The position numbers were made by a program, and so were the translations under genes. Of a stretch of 64,000 bases of DNA, positions 35,850 to 44,894 are shown piece by piece. Source of the DNA: CBDANW01 sp965197825 (GTDB lineage Bacteria > Acidobacteriota > Vicinamibacteria > Marinacidobacterales > DATDRI01); the NCBI GenBank assembly GCA_965197825.1, contig CBDANW010000003.1, positions 2,108,001 through 2,172,000 of the forward strand, in the 5' to 3' direction. The number at the start of each line of letters is the position of its first letter. Position 1 is the stretch's first letter. The notes beneath the pieces are model-generated. The model was not told where the DNA came from and ran no database searches. It saw nothing but the letters and a program-made list of their open reading frames with translations.

Positions 35850-36132
35850 CTAAACCGTCTACGAAACCGGATCAAGCCCATCGGAGGTAAATGGCCAACG
35901 CGAATTGTCACAAAAGCCGAGTTTGGAGTGGAGTGGCCATTCCGAATTGATAGGGTGATTATTGAATGCCGGGATAATACGTTTTGCATTGTAAACATCA
36001 ACGGCCACGCCTTTGCGCTTAACGGGGCTGCAAGGAGTCGCTTCAAGATACCGTTTCCACACGACGCGGGTCTCGCAGTGCTTGGGAGGTCGATCGGTCC
36101 ATTTATCGATATGGCGTTTGCACTTCATTGAG

Positions 36133-36212
36133 GAGCTACCCTCAGAAGGTGTGGAAATAAAGTAAAGGCGGAGTAACCTTCCGCGTCACGAAACACGGCG
36201 TGAAGGTGCCTT
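36133..36212 (-). repeat. Solo right end of the second IS256-family element
   Basis: GAGCTACCCTCAGAAGGTGT and about 60 more bases match, inverted, the right end of the element at 10654-12025. No transposase accompanies it. Confidence 0.8.
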
Positions 36213-36261
36213 GGTGCACAACTCCGATAGAGGCCGAGAGCTCGCTTGGCCCCGACTCCCA

Positions 36262-37095
36262 TCATCCGATCATCTCGCTATCAGGCATCCCGAGCGCCGT
36301 CATGGTGTTGAGAATCTTGCACCCGATCCTTGCCTCAACTCTCTGTGCCGCCAACCCTCTCGCTCGCATCGCTGAGCCCACGATAGCCTTGTAGCGATGG
36401 AACGTTGTCTCGACTTTGCTCCGTTTGCTGTAGCCCGATTCTGTGTGCCACTTTCGTTTGCCGAGCCGAGCTTGTGCTGCAATGTTGCGATTGCGCTGTC
36501 GGCTGCTCGCCGGCCCCGATGTGAGCAGGGCGCCCTTGCGCGGCGGTATCAGCACCCTCGGCGAGCGATGAGCGCTGTGATTCTCGATTGCCTCATAGAC
36601 GCCGCCGGCGTCGTATGCGGTGTCAGCTCTGGCCGATGAGATGGGACTGTCGATCTGTCCGACAAGCGATGCAACCCGCGATGCAACCCGCGATGAATCG
36701 CGGGCTCTTTTGCTCGTCAGCTCGCCGGCGACGACTTCGCCACTCTGCTCGTCGACACACAGATGGAGCTTGCGATAGTCCCTGCTCTTTTGTGCTCTGC
36801 GCAGCTGGCCGGCGTGGACAGCGAGACCGCTGCTGTCGATCAAGATGTGCAACGGCGTCTTCTGCTTGTCTTGGTAGAAGGGGAACCTTACCCAGATTCG
36901 GCTTGCGCCTCGAGATCGTGGTGTGATCGGGCACATCATTGTCTAGCTTCATCAGAGCGAACAACGACCGCAGCAATCTCTCGCTCTGCCTAGATGACAG
37001 ATGAAACACCATGCCCAGGGTGACAGCCGTCTCGATGGCGTGGTTCGAGTACTTGCGTTGACGGCCCGGTTTCCTCCTCCTTGGCCGGGGCGCGT
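36262..37095 (-). pseudogene. IS5-like transposase, frameshifted and truncated
   Basis: The 5' part (from about 37090) encodes SNHAIETAVTLGMVFHLSSR and LDNDVPDHTTISRR. After a frame change near 36910 it continues as FPFYQDKQKTPLHILIDSSG, VTPE-type RDYRKLHLCVDEQSGEVV, then SARADTAYDAGGVYEAI and SKVETTFHRYKAIVG. These are the domains of IS5-family DDE transposases. A family-A end replaces the N-terminus. Confidence 0.8.
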
Positions 37096-37096
37096 C

Positions 37097-37323
37097 CCCG
37101 TCCTGTGCCAAAACTCGGCCCTTTTGAAATAGGCCATAAATCAGCAACTTAGTGTCTGTGTTTGCGACCGGGCCAAGGGCCGTGGGCTTTACAATCGTCT
37201 TGGGCGGGCGGGTCGTCACCATGCAGATGACCACCTAGTCGAGAGCGAATATCGAAGCATGTTCCTGAAGCTGTTTTCCACGCTACGCCGGTCGAGCCCG
37301 CCGAAGGGCTACCGTCGCCGGCG
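37097..37323 (+). repeat. Family-A end with a shared 120-bp extension
   Basis: The A end plus about 120 more bases (from GGGCGGGCGGGTCGTCACCA) are nearly identical to 6504-6725. The extension is the region beyond the A transposase stop in the complete parent, so this is the right-hand part of an A element without its gene. Confidence 0.75.
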
Positions 37324-37489
37324 GGTGCTTCCGCCATTAAGTGTTGGTGAGATGACGCTAAGACCCTACAGTGCATTAATTTACAGCCAAATTAGCGTTC
37401 GTGACCTTCGCTGCGCGCTGAATGGAGCGTAAGCGCCTTTTTTGCAAAGGGATGCGTACACATCACCAACAGTAAACGGCGCAAGCACC
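37324..37489. mobile_element. Family-B mini-element, 166 bp, copy 2
   Basis: Begins GGTGCTTCCGCCATTAAGTG and ends CAAGCACC. Same length and interior as 17517-17682 and 50321-50486. Confidence 0.8.
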
Positions 37490-37591
37490 CGCATTACTCA
37501 GTGGTCTGGGAAAGCCCCGGGCCGCGGCTCCACCCCTACCCGGGGGCGTCCACTGGGACAACCCCGGAAGGGGACGAATACAATGCTTCCG

Positions 37592-38251
37592 CTACTTCGG
37601 TTGGGGAACGATCCGGATGTAGGGTAGCGGCGACTGCCAACCGGCAGGATACTTCTTCTTGGCCTCGTCGTCGGACACGGCTGGAACAATGATCACGTCG
37701 TTGCCCTGTTTCCAATTGACCGGTGTTGCCACCTTGTGGGTCGCTGTGAGTTGGCAGGAGTCTAGGAGGCGGAGGATCTCATCGAAGTTGCGGCCCGTGC
37801 TCATCGGGTAAGTCAAGGTCGCCTTGATCTTCTTATCGGGACCGATGATAAACACGGACCGGGCCGTCGCGTTGTCCGCCGCCGTCCTTCCGGTGGAGGT
37901 GTCGCCCTCGTCCGCCGGCAGCATGTCGTAGAGCTTGACGACCTTCAGTTCTGGATCCCCGATCAGCGGATAGTTGATCGCGTGTCCCTGGGATGCCTCG
38001 ATTTCCTTCGACCACCTCTTGTGGTCGCTGACCCCATCGACGCTGATGCCGAGAACCTTGCAGTTGCGCTTTTCGAACTCAGGCTTGAGCCCCGCCATAT
38101 AGCCGAGTTCCGTCGTGCAGACCGGCGTGAAGTCCTTTGGATGCGAGAACAAGATGGCCCAACCTTCGCCAATCCAATCATGAAAGTTGACCGTCCCTTC
38201 TGTCGTTTCTGCGTTAAAGTTCGGCGCTTCGTCATTGATTCTGAGCGTCAT
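37592..38251 (-). CDS. 1-Cys peroxiredoxin (Prx6 type)
   Basis: 219 residues. The peroxidatic cysteine is Cys45 in SHPKDFTPVCTTELGYM, followed by KVLGISVDGVSDHKRW and the Prx6-type C-terminus (GWQSPLPYIRIVP). It reduces hydrogen peroxide and organic hydroperoxides in the cytoplasm. The start MTLRINDEAPNF is preceded by GGAGGG at about 5 bases; the longer open frame upstream is not used. It is complete and not linked to the neighbouring IS debris; likely a host gene. Confidence 0.95.
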   Translation of the reverse strand: MTLRINDEAPNFNAETTEGTVNFHDWIGEGWAILFSHPKDFTPVCTTELGYMAGLKPEFEKRNCKVLGISVDGVSDHKRWSKEIEASQGHAINYPLIGDPELKVVKLYDMLPADEGDTSTGRTAADNATARSVFIIGPDKKIKATLTYPMSTGRNFDEILRLLDSCQLTATHKVATPVNWKQGNDVIIVPAVSDDEAKKKYPAGWQSPLPYIRIVPQPK

Positions 38252-38550
38252 AATTCCCTCCAGAGCATGTGAACGACCCGTTAACCGGTTTGAATGTGAA
38301 AAATCTAAGGCGATGACCGTTGTTGAAATACTCGATTCAACTCGGCTCCCAAGACAGCTTCCTCCTGAAGACTCGACAGACCTGGGTAGCCCGGAACTGC
38401 CAAGAGAGAGTTCGTCCCCAAGGTGCTTAGTCTCAGATCCCAAACGCTATGAAGTACGGTTGCACGCTTAAATGCTACTCAGTTTCAACGGGTCGGACAA
38501 GTGCAATCGCGCGTCGGGTGCAGAAGGAGCACACTTTCTTAATTATTGGG

Positions 38551-38945
38551 ATGTGTCCCGAGGTCCGTGGAAAAAGAACGGCGCCCTCCACTCCGTCATC
38601 AGAGTATCATATCAGGCGGCAACCTCTGCGTGTTCGAGAACCTCGCTCAGACGTTGGTAGCCGTCGATGCGTCGTAGTTGAATCTGGCCAGAGGCGATAA
38701 GCCCAAACAGCAAAGCGACCGCAGACTCCTCGCTGGAGAACGACGCTTGGGTTTTCGTCCGGCGTCGAAACTCGCGGTTGAGATTCTCCAGAGCATTGGT
38801 CGTTCGAATCGATTTCCACATGGCACGAGGGAATTCGTAGAAGTCAGCAGCTGATTACCGGCCTCCTCTAGGCTTCGGACGACGGCCGGCGCGAGAGGCG
38901 TCCACTTGGCGACGAGCTCGTCATAGGCTTTGCGAGCATCGATCC
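38551..38945 (-). pseudogene. Mutator-type transposase, C-terminal fragment
   Basis: It encodes KAYDELVAKWTPLAPAVVRS and LEEAGNQLLT, then after a one-base slip MWKSIRTTNALENLNREFRR and the family end. It differs from both other Mutator elements in the window. Its last 125 bases are repeated at 16940-17065. Confidence 0.75.
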
Positions 38946-38980
38946 CGTCCTGTGCCAAAAACACAAACGAACTCAAGACC
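38945..38980 (+). repeat. F motif (copy 4), hybrid with family-A tip
   Basis: CCCGTCCTGTGCCAAAAACA then CAAACGAACTCAAGACC. The first part is family A and the second the F motif, suggesting that F ends belong to an A-related IS. Confidence 0.5.
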
Positions 38981-39108
38981 AGCTGTTCCAAAAACTTGTA
39001 AGCAGGCTCTTCCGCGCACGGGTGCCGCGACCTCGGTCGGCGCGCCCAGCACGAGATCCGGGTCAGCGGGTAGCGGTCCCTGTTCACAGAAGACGCCGGA
39101 CGAGATGA

Positions 39109-40344
39109 TTAGTCCTCGTCGAGCCGATTGAAGGCTTTTACCACCTCGCCTATCGCGGTCAGCCATTCATGGGAGTGTTCGAGTAGATCGCCGATCTTCG
39201 GCTTGCTCCCGTCGACGACCACACGCCATGTCCAATAGTTGCCGTCCTTCTTCACCGTCGCGCCGCGAACGAGCCGGGCCACGGCCTCCAGGTAATCCAC
39301 CCCTACTTGCGGATCGCCGCTTTGCTTCGCGTAATCGACCACGTAGTTCGTGTTGAGATCTCCATTCGGAAACAACGTGCCGAAGTTAACTTTGCTTCCA
39401 TCGCTCCGATGCCAGTTCAGGATGTACGAGGCGCGTGACAAGGTGACTTCGAAATCGTCGCCCTGGGCCTCGTAGCTCTGGAAGAATGCCCGCACGCGCA
39501 ACGGTAGTGCCGGATCGACCTGTTCGATCTGTTCGTAGAACTCCTTCTCCGTGATCCGCGTCCTGACTCTTACACCACCTGACGCTGGCGGCGGGTCTTC
39601 CACCACGACCTCCGCGTCGGCCCGTCGCACGACAGCACGCTCGATTTCGACCGTCTTGGCGAGTACCCTCGGCTCTACCATGATTCCGCCCGCCGAGCCC
39701 TCCGGCATATCGAAGATGGCCAACTCCACGAGCCCGAACGCGATTCGAATGCCGGCGGACTGGTTGAGATAACCCGCAATTCGTTCAACCCCTTCGCGTA
39801 TGCCGTCGCCCACCACGATCAGGAGAAAGCGGCCGCTGGTAAGGCTACGCGCGACGTCGTCCACGAAGGTCGCCTCGTCAATCGTATCGTGCTGCGCCCG
39901 CACGATATCGAACAACGCGTTGGTGTTTCCGGAACGTCTTGCAGCCCGGCAAACGGCATCGTTCAGCTCATCGTACGACCAGCGACTGATCTCCTTCGCA
40001 TAGTCGAGGATCTGGGAGACAGCACCGCGCCGCGCCTCCGGGTTACGCCACAGCTTGCACTCAACGATGGACAATCGACCCTCCTCGCTCATGTAGGCGA
40101 GGTCGATCGGGCCGGCCGCGGTTGGCAACTCGCGACAAAGCGGTGTGGCAGGAGCGAACGAGGGATCGATTTCTCCGATGGGAAGGATTTCAGGAGTCTC
40201 GAACAGAAGCTGTTGCAGCCAGTCCTCGTCATACCCGTTACCGCCGGACCCGATCTCCAGTCGACGCCGGTGCAACGGAACCGCGCGGCTTCCCTTAAGT
40301 TTTGGGAGGTAGACTGTCTGACCGTATCTGGAACGGTTGGACAT
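39109..40344 (-). CDS. PD-(D/E)XK-like nuclease-domain protein
   Basis: 411 residues. The N-terminal half has a nuclease-like core: DEDWLQQLLFETPEILPIGE, the Asp in GPIDLAYMSEEG and E-x-K in LSIVECKLWRNPEARR, then QILDYAKEISRWSYDEL. This resembles the EndNucS/DUF91 arrangement. The C-terminal half (about residues 280-411) is an unassigned domain with YILNWHRSDGSKVNFGTLFP. AAAGGAG lies 8 bases before the ATG. Probably a DNA-acting defence or repair protein. It is intact. Confidence 0.7.
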   Translation of the reverse strand: MSNRSRYGQTVYLPKLKGSRAVPLHRRRLEIGSGGNGYDEDWLQQLLFETPEILPIGEIDPSFAPATPLCRELPTAAGPIDLAYMSEEGRLSIVECKLWRNPEARRGAVSQILDYAKEISRWSYDELNDAVCRAARRSGNTNALFDIVRAQHDTIDEATFVDDVARSLTSGRFLLIVVGDGIREGVERIAGYLNQSAGIRIAFGLVELAIFDMPEGSAGGIMVEPRVLAKTVEIERAVVRRADAEVVVEDPPPASGGVRVRTRITEKEFYEQIEQVDPALPLRVRAFFQSYEAQGDDFEVTLSRASYILNWHRSDGSKVNFGTLFPNGDLNTNYVVDYAKQSGDPQVGVDYLEAVARLVRGATVKKDGNYWTWRVVVDGSKPKIGDLLEHSHEWLTAIGEVVKAFNRLDED

Positions 40345-40518
40345 GCTCGATTCTCCTTTCTGTAGCGGCAGTCCCGGTTAGTCCGGCGCAGTCGAGACAT
40401 TGTAGCCACACTGCGAGGGAAAGTGTGCCAATCTTAGTTGGGAATTGAAACGGCTCCAAACCCCGTGGTTTGATGGCGTTTGACAAGACAAAATCAAGCC
40501 GCGAAGAAAGGAGCCGAG

Positions 40519-40707
40519 ATGGGAAGTCTGCTACGTTCGGTCAAGAAACGCAAGAAGTCGCGTCGTTTGGGTGAGGTCGAGATGGTGAGGCACGAGGATT
40601 ACGGGGAACTCGCGCTGGAAGACGCAAGAGCGAACCATTCCACGTTTACAATGACGCCGGATCACCTCATCCGTTCGCCGCGAAACGGCCAATCCTGGCA
40701 GGTCTAA
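40519..40707 (+). CDS. Small basic hypothetical protein
   Basis: 62 residues starting MGSLLRSVKKRKKSRRLGEV, with AAAGGAG 5 bases before the ATG. The basic N-terminus suggests nucleic-acid binding. No family is recognised and it could be a gene remnant. It runs divergently from the PD-(D/E)XK-like gene. Confidence 0.35.
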   Translation: MGSLLRSVKKRKKSRRLGEVEMVRHEDYGELALEDARANHSTFTMTPDHLIRSPRNGQSWQV

Positions 40708-40725
40708 ACCGCGGAATCAACGACG

Positions 40726-40748
40726 GATCGAGTTTTTGCGGAGCACAA
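40726..40748 (+). repeat. Motif H, third copy
   Basis: ATCGAGTTTTTGCGGAGCAC, one base different from the copy at 9320, 55 bases upstream of the conserved gene at 40802. Confidence 0.4.
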
Positions 40749-40801
40749 CCCTTTTTTCCGAGTTCATGCTACTCTATCTCCCAAATTGAGGGGGTTGACC
40801 C

Positions 40802-41305
40802 ATGAAAATCAACGACGACCACATGTATCACGGAGCTGCATTGCTGCAGATTGCTGAGGATCCAAGATTCACGGCCATAAACTCAATTGAGGTCTCAGGC
40901 CAGAAATCTCGCAGTGCCTACCGAATCAATGACAGCATCGGAATCTTTCTGAAGTACGCATCCAAGCCTTCAAGAACTTTCAGAGAATACACCTTTACAT
41001 TTACTGCCGACCACCTGCGAGAACTAGCTGAAGTCGACAACAGTCAGGTGTCGAACACGTTTATCGCCCTCGTGTGCGTCAAAGACCGCGAAATTGCGTG
41101 CCTCACGCTTCCACAGCTCCAAGAGCTGGTCAAGCGCCGCCGAGAGGCCAAAGGCACACATGAAGATCAATACCTTGTGTTGGTGACAGCACCGCAAGGG
41201 AAGAGCTTGCGGGCCTACGTCAACGCGCCCGGCCGCCGGAAGCACATCCTGGAGAAAGAACTGCTCATCAAGCGTCGGTCGTTTCCTGATGCGCTCTTCG
41301 TTTAG
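40802..41305 (+). CDS. Conserved hypothetical protein
   Basis: 167 residues with a strongly patterned alpha/beta sequence: MYHGAALLQIAEDPRFTAIN, SRSAYRINDSIGIFLKYASK, ALVCVKDREIACL and EDQYLVLVTAPQGKSLRAYV. I recall similar proteins scattered in island-type regions of many bacteria but cannot name a function. GAGGGGG lies before the ATG. It has no membrane segment or signal. It appears complete. Confidence 0.7.
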   Translation: MKINDDHMYHGAALLQIAEDPRFTAINSIEVSGQKSRSAYRINDSIGIFLKYASKPSRTFREYTFTFTADHLRELAEVDNSQVSNTFIALVCVKDREIACLTLPQLQELVKRRREAKGTHEDQYLVLVTAPQGKSLRAYVNAPGRRKHILEKELLIKRRSFPDALFV

Positions 41306-41365
41306 AATCGCGAAGAGACTGACCTGACCCCACGGTTAGTACCACACGGACTGGTGCCGGTGGTC

Positions 41366-41397
41366 GTCCTGTGCCAAAACTCAGCCCTTTTGAAATG
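41366..41397 (+). repeat. Truncated family-A tip
   Basis: CGTCCTGTGCCAAAACTCAG then CCCTTTTGAAAT, where it stops. It marks the border to a compositionally different patch (41400-42160). Confidence 0.6.
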
Positions 41398-41611
41398 GGA
41401 CTTATACCGTTAGATTGACAGAAACCGTAAGTCCTGGCGTTCTAATGATCCAGCTCGAACGGGCCGAATCATCCCCCATCTACATATAGTGGTTCCGCGT
41501 TTTAGACCCTGACCACTACATCTTGGGGTTCAACCCTTCCGCCAGAACTCGACCCCGACAGAGTAACCCCCTGGGGCCCTGTGGTAGTAGAATAAAGCCA
41601 GAAAAGAGGAA

Positions 41612-41636
41612 ACGCCCCGGCCAGCAACCGGGGCGT
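41612..41636. terminator. Perfect 9-bp GC hairpin, terminator-like
   Basis: ACGCCCCGG and CCGGGGCGT flank a 7-base loop. There is no T run after it, so it is not a standard intrinsic terminator. Similar hairpins are common between phage genes. Confidence 0.5.
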
Positions 41637-41689
41637 CTAAAACCGGCGGTGCCGCATGTACAAGAACAGCGCCGCCATAGAGGTTTCTA

Positions 41690-41908
41690 ATGTTAGATCA
41701 TATCATAGAAGTCTTTGGGAATGAGCTCATTATAAACCTTGAGCCTACTATAAAGTCTATTTGCAAACCGTATGAGACGATTCTTGATCGTCTGCTGGCT
41801 GAGGGTCGGATTTCTGAATCTGAGCGCGAGGAGTTTCGTCAACAATCTCGACCCCCTCAGAAACATCCCGCACTACCAACCTGGACAACTCAAAATCGCC
41901 GACGGTGA
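41690..41908 (+). CDS. Small hypothetical protein, phage-like patch
   Basis: 72 residues starting MLDHIIEVFGNELIINLEPT, acidic and helical. Its G+C content is lower than its neighbours' (TATAAAGTCTATTTGCAAAC). No family recognised. Confidence 0.35.
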   Translation: MLDHIIEVFGNELIINLEPTIKSICKPYETILDRLLAEGRISESEREEFRQQSRPPQKHPALPTWTTQNRRR

Positions 41909-41966
41909 TTACAATTGCTAGTTCTTTCATAGCTTTCCATTCCTCTATAGGGGGTAGAATAGCACG

Positions 41967-42152
41967 ATGAGCAAGCGACCAGATTACGGAGACGCTACGC
42001 CCGAAGACCTAGCCCTGGCGCTGATTCGGCCTAAGAACGCTAGCTGGTACGCGCGCCGGAAGGCAAGCCGTTGTCCGCAACCAGCTCTCGATACATCAGA
42101 CGCTTCCCAATCAGACCAGGGCCACGATGACCAGCGGATCAAGTCTAGGTAG
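41967..42152 (+). CDS. Small hypothetical protein, phage-like patch
   Basis: 61 residues, MSKRPDYGDATPEDLALALI then RPKNASWYARRKA. A GGGGG ribosome-site candidate lies about 11 bases before the ATG. Unknown function; the end is close to IS256 copy 3 and may be altered. Confidence 0.35.
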   Translation: MSKRPDYGDATPEDLALALIRPKNASWYARRKASRCPQPALDTSDASQSDQGHDDQRIKSR

Positions 42153-42166
42153 CGCAAGCGCTCATA

Positions 42167-43565
42167 GGTCAAGTCTTAATTTTCCTGTCAAATCTCCGTA
42201 CGGTTCCCCGCGCTCGGTTAAGCTGCTGATTCCTCCGACGTGCCTTGCGGGAGAAGCTCGTTGCGAAGCTCCTCGACTTTCCTAGCGGCGAAGACATCCA
42301 TCCTCACGCCGCGCCATTTGTTTGCGACGGCCAAGAGCACAGCGAACGAGAGTTTCATCGCGGCCTCCTCGGTGAAGAAGTGAGGAATGACCTTTGTGCG
42401 ACGTTTGTGCTCTCCGAACGTGCGCTCAAGTAGATTCGACGTGCGAAGCCTTTTGTGATGCGCCGCAGGAAGGCGTAGCGCCTGAAGACACGCTTCGAGG
42501 GTCTCTTCCATGCACTTCATCGCGCTCGGGAATCGTTGACGGTACCGAGCGATCACCTCCCGACCCTTCTTCAGCCCTTGCTCGTAGCTGTTCGCATGGA
42601 ACGACTCAAGGATGGCCGCCTTGAGTTCGTCGCGCACTTCCTTCGGAGCCTTGCCCAGGATGTTCTCGAGGCGGTGCTTCTGGCAACGTTGCTTGAGGCT
42701 TCGAGGGAAGACCTCTGCGATCGCTTTGAGCACTCCAGGATTCCCGTCCGTCACGATGAGCAACGGCTCCCTCATTCCTCGGGCCACCATCTCCTGCAAA
42801 AACCCCTTCCAGTTCTCGTAGGATTCTCGGTTGCCGACACCGATATGAAGAAGAACTCGCGTCCCATCAGCGCGATAGCCGGTCGCAACGAGGATGGGCT
42901 CTTTCCTCTCCGCTCCTTGGTGGTAGCGCAGGTACGTGCCGTCGAGCTCGAGATACAACAGCTTCTCGTTCGAGAGATCCCGTTTTCGAAACGCCTCGAA
43001 ATCCTCCGACAGACACCGTGTGACCCGGCTCACCACCGACTTCGAGACACCCGTGCCGCTCAGCACGTCCGCGAACGTCGCCTCAATGTCACGCGTCGAC
43101 ATCCCGTGGACGTACATCCGCGCGATCAGTTCATCGAGTTTCTCGGTCCGGCTCACGTAGGCGTCGAGAATCTTTGACTGAAACACCTTCTCTGTTTCTC
43201 GTACCCGCGGCACTTGCACCGTTACCGCTCCCTCGCCCGTGAGGACCCGATGCGACTCATACCCGTTGCGTCGTCCCTTCTCCTTCGTCGTTGCCGGAGC
43301 GTTCTCATAGTAGTTTCGACCCAACGCCTCCGTCACCTCGCGCTCCAACGCATATTGAAGCATCATCTGAGCTCCCGACCGGACGATCTCCGAGAGATTC
43401 ATCTCCCCAAATACCAGTTGTTCCTCGAACTGCTTGAGTAATCGCTGACTCGGTAGTACCTTTCCCATGATGTATGGTTCTCCTTTTCTGTCCCCATGAC
43501 GGGGACGGGTTTGAGCTTGGGAACCATACATCGTTTTTCTTTGACAGGAATCTTAAGACATCACC
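42167..43565 (-). mobile_element. IS256-family element, copy 3 (1399 bp)
   Basis: Same 26-bp ends as the other copies, minus orientation. The flanks are CGCTCATA on the left and GGCTGATA on the right, only 6 of 8 identical. Unlike copies 1, 2, 4 and 5, a clean target duplication is lacking, which suggests a deletion or recombination at one side. Confidence 0.93.
42218..43468 (-). CDS. IS256-family transposase, copy 3
   Basis: 416 residues, complete, with the same catalytic blocks as copy 1 (2426-3676). A one-base deletion in the leader relative to copies 2, 4 and 5 does not touch the gene. Confidence 0.96.
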   Translation of the reverse strand: MGKVLPSQRLLKQFEEQLVFGEMNLSEIVRSGAQMMLQYALEREVTEALGRNYYENAPATTKEKGRRNGYESHRVLTGEGAVTVQVPRVRETEKVFQSKILDAYVSRTEKLDELIARMYVHGMSTRDIEATFADVLSGTGVSKSVVSRVTRCLSEDFEAFRKRDLSNEKLLYLELDGTYLRYHQGAERKEPILVATGYRADGTRVLLHIGVGNRESYENWKGFLQEMVARGMREPLLIVTDGNPGVLKAIAEVFPRSLKQRCQKHRLENILGKAPKEVRDELKAAILESFHANSYEQGLKKGREVIARYRQRFPSAMKCMEETLEACLQALRLPAAHHKRLRTSNLLERTFGEHKRRTKVIPHFFTEEAAMKLSFAVLLAVANKWRGVRMDVFAARKVEELRNELLPQGTSEESAA

Positions 43566-43846
43566 GGCTGATATCGACCCGCCGGATGAGACGGAGCAGG
43601 GGGGCTGCCGAGGCACCATCATTATTACTGCCGGAACACAGCCCGTCTAAAAAGCGACGCACCGAGGCGAGCTCTTGCATCGTTGGAGCGTGGGTCAGCG
43701 AGGCCGGGAAGGTCGGGGCATCCACATGCTGTCGGATGAGATGCACGACGGTCTGTTCCAGCATCGGGGCGGGCAGCCGCCAGCCGGAGAGGTCCTTTTG
43801 GCCACTGTGCTGGATGAGGCGCCGGGAGACGTAGTAGCGGAGCCGT
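43566..43846 (-). pseudogene. Serine recombinase fragment (second copy)
   Basis: About 94 codons nearly identical to part of the recombinase at 29040-30089 (RYYVSRRLIQHSGQKDLSGW through LLRLIRRVDIS). It is cut on one side by IS256 copy 3. On the other side (43847-43890) lies a GC-rich palindromic block similar to the one at about 23484-23530, downstream of the RT remnant. Confidence 0.75.
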
Positions 43847-43904
43847 AGGCCGCGCCTACGGAGCACCGCGCCAGCCCTCGACCCTACCGGGCGCCAGGGG
43901 CGTG

Positions 43905-44759
43905 CTATTGCATCCACCAGTCTTTGTTCAGCTCCGCGATTTGCACGAACATCTCCGCTTTGTCCTCAAGCATATCGGATGCTATTTGGAAGTGAACGCG
44001 TTGCCTTCTCTCGGTGTATTGAAAGCCTTTGTCGCTGAGTAATTCTAGAATCTCCTCGCGCTTGCCCCCGTAATGAAAATGGACGAGCACATTGTTTCCG
44101 CTTCGGTTCTCGAGCAGCAACTGGTTGTAGCCGCTTGAAGTGATCACAACAGAGAACTTGTTGAATCCTAGCTTTGGATTTGAATAAACCGTCTGCGTAA
44201 GGCTCAATAGATACCTTGCACTGGCCAATGTTTTTTGAGATTTCTTTACCCAATAAGCCTCATCGTAGATCTCACCATCTCCTGACGAGGCGTTGTCGTC
44301 TGGCTCCTCGTACACATCTATGATTTTGGTGAAATGAAGGCTTTTGCCGTGCGGGCTTTCCACGACGTTGACCTGAATGGCGATCAACGGCACCGCACCG
44401 CTGAGAATTTGAATGACGTTGAAGAATCGCTTTGTAATACGCTCTGCAACCAAGACTGCATAGTGTTGTCGTTGCGGCCATTTTCGCTTCATGAGGTCCC
44501 AATACTCGATGGTTCTCACGATGTGGTCTGGATCAGTTTCTCCGAGCATCGTTTCGACTTCGTACATCGAATCATCGACGGGGTTCTTGAGCAGAATATC
44601 GAGTCGCCCACCAGAGCTTACGGCGCGCTCCTTCGTCACGCCTTCAAGTTCGCCGAGCCCAAGACAAGAAGGGCTCTCCCATATTTGGGCTTGCAGCCAA
44701 GCCTCATCGAGCCCAACGGAATGAAGCGTCACGGTTTTCGAAAAGGGTATCGCGTCCAT
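43905..44759 (-). CDS. Nuclease-like hypothetical protein
   Basis: 284 residues. The N-terminal third has a PD-(D/E)XK-like pattern: LDEAWLQAQIWESPSCLGLG, the Asp in GGRLDILLKNP and the acidic YEVETMLGETD, then VRTIEYWDLMKRKWPQRQHY. A Lys in the E-x-K position is not evident, so catalysis is uncertain. The C-terminal part is unassigned. The start MDAIPFSKTVTLHS is preferred over a 40-codon upstream extension, which lacks a pattern. Probably a restriction- or repair-type protein. Confidence 0.6.
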   Translation of the reverse strand: MDAIPFSKTVTLHSVGLDEAWLQAQIWESPSCLGLGELEGVTKERAVSSGGRLDILLKNPVDDSMYEVETMLGETDPDHIVRTIEYWDLMKRKWPQRQHYAVLVAERITKRFFNVIQILSGAVPLIAIQVNVVESPHGKSLHFTKIIDVYEEPDDNASSGDGEIYDEAYWVKKSQKTLASARYLLSLTQTVYSNPKLGFNKFSVVITSSGYNQLLLENRSGNNVLVHFHYGGKREEILELLSDKGFQYTERRQRVHFQIASDMLEDKAEMFVQIAELNKDWWMQ

Positions 44760-44894
44760 GTTTTTTCCTAGTGCTTGCACGGGAGTTTTTCTAGTTTCGC
44801 AAGGCTGTTTATACGCGCTCTCGGGTTTCAACTGTTCATTCCCACTTCCAGGCATTACGCGGCCATCCGTCTGGTCCACAGATGGCTGGTCGCG

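Larger units (their letters stand above)
34624..35880 (+). mobile_element. IS3-family element, 1257 bp
   Basis: It begins TGGGCTTGATCCAGTTTCGT and ends with the matching ACGAAACCGGATCAAGCCCA, giving the 5'-TG...CA-3' ends of IS3 elements. A 4-bp direct repeat TCGG lies at 34620-34623 and 35881-35884. It carries orfA and orfB. Confidence 0.95.
33830..36131 (+). pseudogene. HEPN-like (AbiV-type) protein, split by an IS3 element
   Basis: The 5' part (33830-34623) starts GTG after GAGGAG. It encodes a helical protein with the HEPN-like run FYHLPHQLIASGLERLMKCY and LGHNLEDLLERI. The IS3 element (34624-35880) is flanked by TCGG. Removing it and one TCGG joins KTIIG to GKWPTRIVTKAEFGVEWPF in frame, to a TGA at 36129-36131, giving about 346 residues. 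AbiV-like and other HEPN proteins act in abortive infection as RNases. No clear R-x4-6-H motif could be assigned, so the role is inference from fold-like pattern and context. Confidence 0.65.

Noticed and set aside
37501..37600. GC-rich inverted sequences downstream of the peroxiredoxin gene as a terminator
   Set aside because: No single clear stem with a T run could be defined on the gene's strand.
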